Below, piece by piece: positions 30,727-38,276 of a DNA stretch of 64,000 nt. This DNA comes from Emiliania huxleyi CCMP1516 (Eukaryota; Haptophyta; Isochrysidales; Noelaerhabdaceae). A program made the position numbers and the translations under genes. The notes under the pieces are model-generated. The model did not search any database. It was not told where the DNA came from and worked only from the letters and a program-made list of their open reading frames with translations. The stretch is from NCBI RefSeq assembly GCF_000372725.1, contig NW_005195736.1, positions 320,984 through 384,983 on the forward strand, in the 5' to 3' direction. Every line of letters begins with the position of its first letter. Within the stretch, counting starts at the first letter, position 1.

Positions 30727-30890
30727 GTCTCGAGTTTGTGGCAGCTCCGCAGCCAGCGCGGGCTGCCGGGACGCACCGCTAGCTGGATACACGCACTCCC
30801 TGGGTCCCAGGGAGTGCGTGTATCCAACTGGAGTGAGTAGGCTCGACGCCGCGCTCGCTGTGGAGCTGCCACAAACTCGCCGCCGAGCGT
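30727..30890. repeat. Fold-back element
   Basis: The centre is a perfect 21-base-arm palindrome with a single T loop (TGGATACACGCACTCCCTGG at 30784 on). Outer arms share CGAGTTTGTGGCAGCTCC and AGCGCG with mismatches between, giving an inverted repeat of about 80 bases per arm. Typical of a small non-autonomous fold-back element. Confidence 0.65.
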
Positions 30891-31891
30891 GCCACCGACG
30901 GCGTCCTGGCGGAGGTGATGGAGTGTGAGACCTGAGGCTGCGGAGGTGACGCCTGAGGTACCGGCCCGTACACGGCGACTCAGCCGGCGACCGCCACGGG
31001 CTCAGACGAGACTTGTCGACTCGTTCCAGCTCAGCTTCACCGTGGTCCTCGGGCGTCTGTCGACGTCAGGACCACCCATACAGCTCGCGGGTTTGAGGTC
31101 GCAAGAGCCAAGATGGTGGCGTTTGGACATCCCAACCATCACACAAGACAGCCTGTAGGTGATGGCGGGACGGCGCAGTGTTTGTGGCACTCGGCAGTAG
31201 GCACCCGCGGCACAGCCCCGCGGTCGGCTCTCGCGGGCTGCGGAACCGGCCCCAGAAGGGGACGGTCCGGGCGAGTGTGGCAGCTCCTGCGCTAGTATGG
31301 GCACCCTCTATCACAACACTACTGATCCTGGCCATTAGAGCTGCCAGGGATAGCGTCAGGAGCCGGTAGGAGTCAAAACCCCTCATATTTGAGACATCGT
31401 GGCCCATATACTCGCACAACGAGCCAGAAAAAGAAAATCTTCTTGTGTGTGTCGTGGAGAGATACGCTTGTGTAACGTGTCGTGTGAGAGGGGGCATACC
31501 GTTGTTAGTATCGCCGAGCTTGTGCACGGCTTGTCTCCCGCCGTTCGCGCATGTGTGACTCTCGACTCTCGAGCGTTCCGGCGTGCACGACTCGTCCGTC
31601 GTCGACGCCACGACCACGCGGCCGAGACACGCGAGTACGATGTGCGAGCTCCGCAGAGTGTGTTTGGTCAACAATTGGCGTTCTCGACCGCGCCCCGTAG
31701 CCACGCACCTCTAGACTCCATAGTGCGCGGCGTCCGAGCGGAAAGGGGTGTGCAATATACGCAACACAAGGCACGCACGGCTGTTTATTTGTTCGTGCGC
31801 CGTCGTTCAGAGTCCTTGTGGGGCGCCCACGGCAAGTCACCCGCCGGGCCCAGGATGCGGCGCGGCGACGACGAGGGGCCGGCAAGCCTCG

Positions 31892-33344
31892 TCACTTGAA
31901 GAGCTTGTCCTTGAGCTCCGAGTCCTTCTTCTGGTCCGACTCCCACCCGTTGTAGTCGGAGAGGGTCTCCCCGAACAGCAGCCGGCCGAAGCGGATCGAG
32001 TCGTCGTCTGGCGGCTTCAGCTGCCCGTCGGCGACGAGGCCGCGCCGGTCGGCCACGGATCGCGTCTCTGTGCGCTCAAACGCGGCCGTCTGCCCGTTCG
32101 CGTCGCGGATGATCCAGACGCGCTCGCTCAGGTACGTGGTCTGCAGCTCCACCTTTGATCCGCCCGGCAGACCCGCCGCAGACGCAGGCAGCCCCTCCAG
32201 CGGTCGCCCGCTAACCAGCGCCGCGAAGATGTCGTCACCGCTCGTCGTGTCGGCATTGACCCGCGCCTCGTACGGCCGGAGGGGCAGCCCAAACTCGAAG
32301 CCGAACCGGTTGCCGCCGTCGTTGCGGACTCGGCCCGCGCGCGTGAGAAGCAGGTCGTCGACCGCGCCCGGCGCGCGGTACAGGTACTCGACAAACACGC
32401 CGTCGTCCCCCGGACCGTACACATAGTAGCGCGTCGACGCCAGCTGGAAGGAGGCGCCGCCGGGCGAGAGCCGGCTGCGCAGGTCGGGCGACAGGCCGAT
32501 CTCCTTGGCCGACGGACCGCCCATCAGCGCCGCGTCGTCCGACGACGACCACAGCTTTTGCCAGCCTGGATGGGGGAATGCAGGGGGCGGGCATGCAAAT
32601 GCAGTGACTCATGCAGTGAGTGAAGTGAATCGTGACAGTGACTAGCTCTGCAGTGAATCGTGACAGTGACTAGCTCTGCAGTGAATCGTGACAGTGACTA
32701 GCTCTGCAGTGAATCGTGACAGTGACTAGCTCTGCAGTGAATCGTGACAGTGACTAGCTCTGCAGTGAATCGTGACAGTGACTAGCTCTGCAGTGAATCG
32801 TGACAGTGAATAGCTCCGCAGTGAATCGTGACAGTGAATAGCTCCGCAGTGAATGCGGTGATTCACCGGGCCCAATGCGAGTGCCGTGAAGCCGCGTTCT
32901 CCCCATCTAGCTTTGCCCACCGCCCACCCACGGGATCACCCACTTTCCCGGCCCAGAGGCGGCGAAGTACTGCGAGCCGCCGCGCGACTCGAGCTGCTGG
33001 ACGTACGCCGCCGCCCTCGCCCGCTGCTTCGGGCTCAGCCGCTCCGCCCCCCCCGTGTCGGAGACGAGGCCGAGCAACGCCACCTCGACCGCCGGCGACG
33101 TCACGGCGTCGCCCTCCTCAAAGAGCGTGCCGCCAAACTGGCCGCCCCGCTCGCGCGCGCCGGCGGCGCCCGGGCTGGTCGCGAGGGCCGCCTCCTCCAG
33201 CCGTACCCTCTCCTCCTCCAGGTACCGCTGCTGCTTGGCCTGGTCGCTCTCCTCTGCCGGCGGAGCAAACGCGAGCGGCAGCAGCCGCGGCAGCCACGCG
33301 GCGGCGCCGAGGCCGCCGACGATGAGGGCTCGCCGGTCGGGCGC

Positions 33345-33375
<31 letters not shown>

Positions 33376-33578
33376 CCGGAGCTTCGCCCCGGCAGCTTGC
33401 CCAGCAGCTCTGTGAGCGCGTCTCTTCGCGGCTTCTTCTTGGTCACACGCTCGCCGCCGAGGTTCGGATAGATGCGCTCCTGCAAGCTCGGGCTCCCGGC
33501 GCGCGATTCGCGGGACGCGAGGGGCGGTGCGATTGAGCTGGATGGAGTCCAGGCGGTCGACGCAAGCACGGCGAACAT
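31892..33578 (-). CDS. Probable thylakoid-lumen protein, PAP/fibrillin-like; minisatellite intron
   Basis: Exons (minus) 33578-32921 and 32565-31892, 443 residues; GT-AG intron of 355 bases (GGGCG|GTGGGC, CATCCAG|GCTGG) joining PWVGG to WQKLWSSS. The N-terminus MFAVLASTAWTPSSS is a signal-like start; residues around 85-110 read DRRALIVGGLGAAAWLPRLL, a twin-arginine lumen signal. That bipartite layout suits a plastid lumen protein. The region GKWVIPWVGGWQKLWSS and VEYLYRAPGAVDDLLLTRAG recalls PAP/fibrillin lipid-binding plastid proteins, but I hold this family call loosely. The intron interior is a 30-bp minisatellite, and GTGGGCAAAGCT at its start resembles GCTGGCAAAAGCT at the next exon. Confidence 0.65.
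32628..32850. repeat. Intronic 30-bp minisatellite
   Basis: About seven to eight units of CAGTGAATCGTGACAGTGAC plus TAGCTCTG inside the intron of the lumen-protein gene; the last units change CTCTG to CTCCG. Confidence 0.85.
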
Positions 33579-34447
33579 GAGCGAGGCCGCGACCCCCTTC
33601 GGCACCGCGAGCCTGCGACTTTACCCGGAAAGGACAAAAAGAATTTTACGCATTCCAAGTCTTGAGGACCTGCGATGCCGTCGGAAATAACGACGCGGAG
33701 GACGCCTCGGAAGTGGTGCGGGACGCGGTGCGAACTCGGCCGTGCATGTACACAGTGAGAAAGGAGATGGCAGAAGACCCGGAGAAGAGGGAGATATCGG
33801 ACCGACGGACATACGGGCACATGCGCCAGAGCGCACACGAGTGGGTGTGCGAACAACTTCGAAAGACGGTGAGGCCGGGATCGCACACGGCAGGGGTGGC
33901 GGGACGGCTGTGGAGCGAAGTGGCTGTAGCCAGCCTGAAACATCGATGGGACAATAAGATGAGTGCAGCCGCCTATGTTGGCCAAGATAGGCGGCTGCAC
34001 GTGTGGGCGCGAGTACCGCTATACGCGTCTGCACGTGTGGCCGCGTATCTTGGCTAAGATACGCGCCAGCACAGAATGACACGTATCAGGCCCCGCCGAG
34101 CTCGATGCGCGGCAGCGGGTGAGGGCGGCTATTCTCCCGGTCTCGGGAACCGTACCCATACTACTCAAAAGTACAATATACTACCACAAAGCACCACTAG
34201 CGATTTCGCGCGGAGGGCGTAGTGAAGCGCTGGGGCGCTCACTGTGTGTTATTCGGGTGGGGATCCATCAGTGGTAACCGGCTTTAGTCACAGATCCAAG
34301 CTCAGACGCCACACCAACACCACAAACACGCTCACTTCGCCGCTGCTGTAGAGGGCCCCCGGGGGCCCATACTACGTCGAAGTACGGACCCGATCTCGGC
34401 CCTCACGGGCTGCCACGCGCCCGCGCGCGGCGCGGGCCGCACCGCCC
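33579..34447. other. Intergenic with hairpin repeats
   Basis: An AAAGAATTTTAC motif at about 33636; two hairpins at 33965-34000 (GCAGCCGCCTAT / ATAGGCGGCTGC) and 34040-34068 (GCGTATCTT / AAGATACGC). TACTACTCAAAAGTACAATA at about 34155 recurs modified at 35428. One plus-strand open stretch (33662-34057) has no ATG near its start and no family. Confidence 0.45.
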
Positions 34448-35671
34448 ATGCCCCCGGGTCACCGACCCCGCCTCTCGGCCCTCTCGGCCCTCAGGAGCGT
34501 GCGGGAGACCGGCGAGGGGCGCGCCGCGCGCCGCCTGCAGAGCCGCCAGAGGCATTGTCGCCTCCGCTGGCGGGGTTCCCGCGCGCCCGCCCGCGCCCGG
34601 ACCCGCGCCCGCTGCGCCCGCGGGCTCCGGATGCGCCGCCATCCTTCTCCTTCTTCTCGATGGCAGTCCGCGTGTGCTTGTCGACGGGTCGGCGGCGTGG
34701 TCGAGGGGAAGGTCGCCGGCGGCCGCAACTCCGCCGCCGTCGCTCCGCCGGCTCTGACCGAGTATCGGGCGTTGAGGGCGGCGGCGCAAGCGGGTCTGGC
34801 GCATCTATCGCCACGAGCCTCGCGACCGCGGCCGTGGCACACCTGGCGGCGGCTCTCGAGGCCGTCTCTACGGCGCTCGACGCCGTGTGAGGTCGCCGGC
34901 GGCCGCAACTCCGCCGCCGTCGCTCCGCCGGCTCTGACCGAGTATCGGGCGTTGAGGGCGGCGGCGCAAGCGGGTCTGGCGCATCTATCGCCACGAGCCT
35001 CGCGACCGCGGTCGTGGCACACCTGGCGGCGGCTCTCGGGGCCGTCTCTACGGCGCTCGACGCCGTGTGAGGTCGCCGGCGGCCGCAACTCTGCCGCCGT
35101 CGCTCCGCCGGCTCAACCGAGTATCGGGCGTTGAGGGCGGCGGCGCAAAGCGGGTCTGGTGCGCCACACGGCCACCACCCTTGCCAGCGCCCTTGCCGCC
35201 GCCCTTGCCACCCTTTGCCGCCTTGCCTCCGCCGCGGGCGGCGGTGGGAGCGGCCTGCTGGGCTAGCATGTTGTCCTTGCTGGGGACGGGCACGTGGAAC
35301 GCACGTTACATGTTTGAACGGCCTCCAGAATTCAAACAAAAAATAGCCAAGGCCTTCTCGCAACCCCTCCGACCCCCCGGGACCCGTGGGCGTCGAAGAG
35401 GCGCTCTCGGGGGGCCGTTCTGAGTTCATACTACCTCGAAGTACAATATACTGCGTCAAAGCACCGGCCCTGAGTCCGCTCCCCCGAGGCAGGCGAGGAT
35501 ACGCAGTCCCTCGTGTCGCGCGTGTAAGTCCCGGTTGCCGTGCGCGCCAGCGCGTGTGGCCGCGTACCTTATTAGCTAAGATACGCGCGCACGGGCGTGG
35601 GTGGGTAAAAACGGGTCACTTTGCGGGGTTTGCCCCGAGAGGGAGCTGGCCGACGACTGAAGACCGGCAGC
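34448..35671. repeat. 180-bp tandem repeat and flanks; no firm gene
   Basis: A 180-bp unit (GGTCGCCGGCGGCCGCAACT ... GACGCCGTGTGA) starts at about 34710, 34890 and 35070, the last cut short. As 180 is 60 codons it stays open in several frames on both strands, so no frame can be preferred. A minus-strand stretch upstream (AARGGGKAAKGGKGGGKGAG, about 35190-35260) could be the start of a Gly/Lys-rich protein. At 35428 and 35555 the flanking motifs TACTACCTCGAAGTACAATA and the GATACGC hairpin seen near 34.1 kb recur. Confidence 0.55.
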
Positions 35672-37006
35672 ATGCTCCGCGGCCAGCTTCCTTCCGTGCT
35701 CCCTGCGCTCGCAGCGCTGCTCGGATCATCGTCTGCCTTCGTCGTCCCGATGGAGAGCCCCCCCGTCGACCGCCTCAGCCTCGTCGCGCCATTGGGCGAC
35801 GCGGCCGGCACGACGCTCCGGCTGCAAGAGCTCGCCGCGGGCCGCCCGCTGGTGCTGCATCTCTTCACGGGATGAGGCGGGTGCTGGCCCTGTGCGTCCC
35901 AGATGGACAAGTGGGCCAGCGGCAAGTATTCTGGGCGCGTGGCCTTTGTGTGTGTCAGCCTAGCTGGGCCTCAGCTCGCGTCCACTTTCGTGAAGGAGCT
36001 CAAGCTGTCAGCGTGCACCGTCGCGTACACAGAGGACAACCCCGCCTGGGGGCAGCTCGGTTGCGGTGGTTTCATTGTGTACGGCAGCGACGGCCGCATC
36101 GCAAGCCGCGCGACGGCGGCGTACCTGGAGGTGAGGGAGCGTGCGTTCCATCACGTCGAGTCGCTCCTGGACGCGCTGCTCGACGGCGCAAAGTCGAGGC
36201 CGTCGCTGCCGCCGCCGCCGCCGCCGCCGGACGCGCCCCTCGCCGTGGTGGACGGATTGGAACTCTCGAGGGCGGCGGAGACGTGTGGTGCGGCCACGCC
36301 GCAGTCGGAACGGCGCGGCGGCGGCCGCGGTGGAGACGTCGACGATCCCGTCGCATCGCCCGCAGCGCAGGTGCGTCTCGCCCCGGGACGCGTCCCGAGC
36401 GTGGGAATTGCCGCTCTCGACGACGAGCACGCGGCGTGCACGGCGGCGCTGCGCGAGCTCGCCGCCACACGCAGTGCCGCGGCGCTTGCAGAGGTGCGGC
36501 GCGCGTATGAGGCGCACTTCCGCCACGAGGAGGCGCTCCTGGACGAGTACCTCTGGAACGCGGCCGCAGCCGCCGCAGGCGGCGGCGCGGCGGCGGGCGG
36601 CGGCGCGGCGGCGGGCGGCTTCGATCTTCGCGCGTCGATGCGCCGGTCCCACTTTGCCGACCACGCGCGGCTCCTGCGCGAGGTGGCGGAGCCGGCGGCT
36701 GAGGACGTGCCGCGGGCGGGCGCGACGACAGGCGGCGAGGCGAGGCCGACGGGAGGCGAGCTAGGAGGCGAGCGGGCGCGCGCGACGGCAGGCGGCGCCG
36801 CGCGCGAGGAGGGGCGTTCCGTGGTTTCGCGCGAGCTGGTGGAGCGCGTGCTGCGCGACTTCGAGGCGCACGCCAGCCGGTACGACTACTCGTACGGCGC
36901 GGACCTCGGCACGGCGCTGCGGCGCGCCGGCGAGTCGCCCGCTGCGGTCCTGGCCGCCGCGGCGGGCGGCGTGGAACAAGGCGCGGTCTCGACGGCAGCC
37001 TTGTGA
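35672..37006 (+). CDS. Candidate selenoprotein: thioredoxin-fold (UxxC) joined to hemerythrin domain
   Basis: Reading from ATG 35672, residues 1-25 (MLRGQLPSVLPALAALLGSS then SAFVVP) form a signal peptide ending in an SAF motif like that of plastid presequences in secondary-plastid algae. The frame then reads RPLVLHLFTG-TGA-GGCWPCASQMDKW and stays open to the stop at 37006. With TGA (35873-35875) read as selenocysteine it is one 444-residue protein. The U-G-G-C after a beta strand is the place of the CxxC of thioredoxin/peroxiredoxin-like folds. Residues about 245-360 are a hemerythrin-like di-iron or oxygen-binding domain: LDDEH, YEAHFRHEEALL, HFADH. The alternative is a 51-base GT-AG intron (35852-35902) that would remove the TGA in frame together with the beta strand and active site. 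Confidence 0.65.
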
Positions 37007-37062
37007 GTCGACCTTGTGATGAGTCGACCTCCGCAGCGAGTGAGCGTGCGATGGCGCGACAT

Positions 37063-37106
37063 ATGATGGCGGGCCCACCGAAAGCACGGCCACGCGCCTG
37101 TGATGG
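37063..37106 (+). promoter_or_regulatory. SECIS-like fold 3' of the candidate selenoprotein
   Basis: ATGAT, then GGCGGGCC, an apical loop with GAAAG, GGCC...CGCC, then TGATG. GGCG pairs with CGCC and GGCC with GGCC. UGA and GA quartet positions and the loop adenines match a SECIS core by eye. It lies 57 bases after the stop. Folding was not computed. Confidence 0.4.
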
Positions 37107-38276
37107 CCGCCGGAGACGCACAGGGCGCACCGCGCCAGGCCTGCCTTCGGGGCAGGCAGGCGCGCGCTTGTGTGCCATCGCATGAACAGGTAAGACTGCA
37201 CAGGTAAATTTCTCCCCCCACACACAAATTGGTGGGCAGGGGGGGGCGACCCGCGCATCTCCACACCCGGACACGGGCGCAGAACACAACAGTCAGCACT
37301 GAGCCCTGGCCTCGACACCTCGACACCAAACCGCCTCGAGACACCAACTCGACACCTCGTCCTCGAGCTGGGAGCTCGACACCCCATGCCAACTCGACAC
37401 CCTCGACACCCCTCGACACCATCTAGGCTGGTACCATGCTCGCCGGTGTCAAGGTGCCCATATCGACACCTCGACACCCCTCGACACCCGAGAGGTTATC
37501 AGTACTGCTATGTATACGTACCGGCCCTGTATATGCACCCGTGTGTCCTGCCTATACGATGCATTGGCAGGGTCAGACGTCGCGCGAATGCATAGTCCAT
37601 AGCGTGTCTTATGCAATACGTACGATGTTTTTGCCTTTATGTCTCAGCAAACAGTGCAGCGCTGCCGATGTCGCACTGGCGCTATGTGCTACGCATTAGC
37701 CATTTACGTATCGTCCGCATTATGCATCACTCAGCATAAGCGGGTGGGGAGGCCCTAAAACGGCGGGAGGGGTAGGGCTATATCGATAGAGCTAGAGGGC
37801 TCAACCACCCCTCCACCCCTCCACCCTCCACCCCTCCACCCTCCCGGAGCGAGAGGGGTCCGTCCTCGAGCCCTCCCACTTCCACCCCACCGACCAGAGG
37901 GCTCGCCAGCCCACAGGGCTTGAGGGGTCCCCGTCGGATCGGCGTCGGGAGGGCTCCACAGGGTCCCATAGGGCTAGCGCGCTGCGAGGGTGGAGCGGTC
38001 CACCGGGGAGAGGGGTCAGGAGGGCTGGGCGAGGCGGGAGGGGTGGTGGGGACTGGGGTCCAGGAGGGCTCGCCGCCCCCCCAAGAAAGAAAGAAAACAG
38101 ACAACCCAAGGGAGGGATGGGAGGACGGCACGCCGCCACCACACAGGGATTTTAAGGAGAGGTGTGTGGTGCGCTATCCGTCGCCCACCCTAGGGAGTCT
38201 GAATCAACGTGACGCCCGTCCAAACCTCTTGCAATTCTTTTTTCGACGAGTGCCTTGAGGGTGTCGCCCGGCTTTC
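37107..38276. other. Intergenic with minisatellites and a dispersed repeat
   Basis: ACCTCGACACC repeats (about 37290-37490) and CCACCCCTCC repeats (37800-37850) bracket AT-richer DNA. At 38083-38158 lies the 73-bp repeat identical, inverted, to 29112-29186. CAATTCTTTTTTCG lies at 38231, just before the next gene. No gene seen. Confidence 0.5.

Larger units (their letters stand above)
29801..31891. other. Gene-poor, repeat-rich stretch
   Basis: No credible gene in 2 kb. It holds a perfect palindrome (30280-30316), a fold-back (30727-30890), and a motif GTTGTGCGAGTATATGGGCC at 30678-30699 that reappears inverted near 31403-31422. That pair could be the ends of a decayed element of about 740 bp. 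Open frames here are short and family-less. Confidence 0.5.

Noticed and set aside
31399-31899. A 166-codon plus-strand frame
   Set aside because: It overlaps the 3' end of the lumen-protein gene on the other strand and has no domain character.
33662-34057. A 132-codon plus-strand frame with protein-like composition (SDRRTYGHMRQSAHEWVCEQ)
   Set aside because: No ATG near its beginning, no recognised family, and its end reads through the hairpin repeats; kept only as an unassigned stretch.
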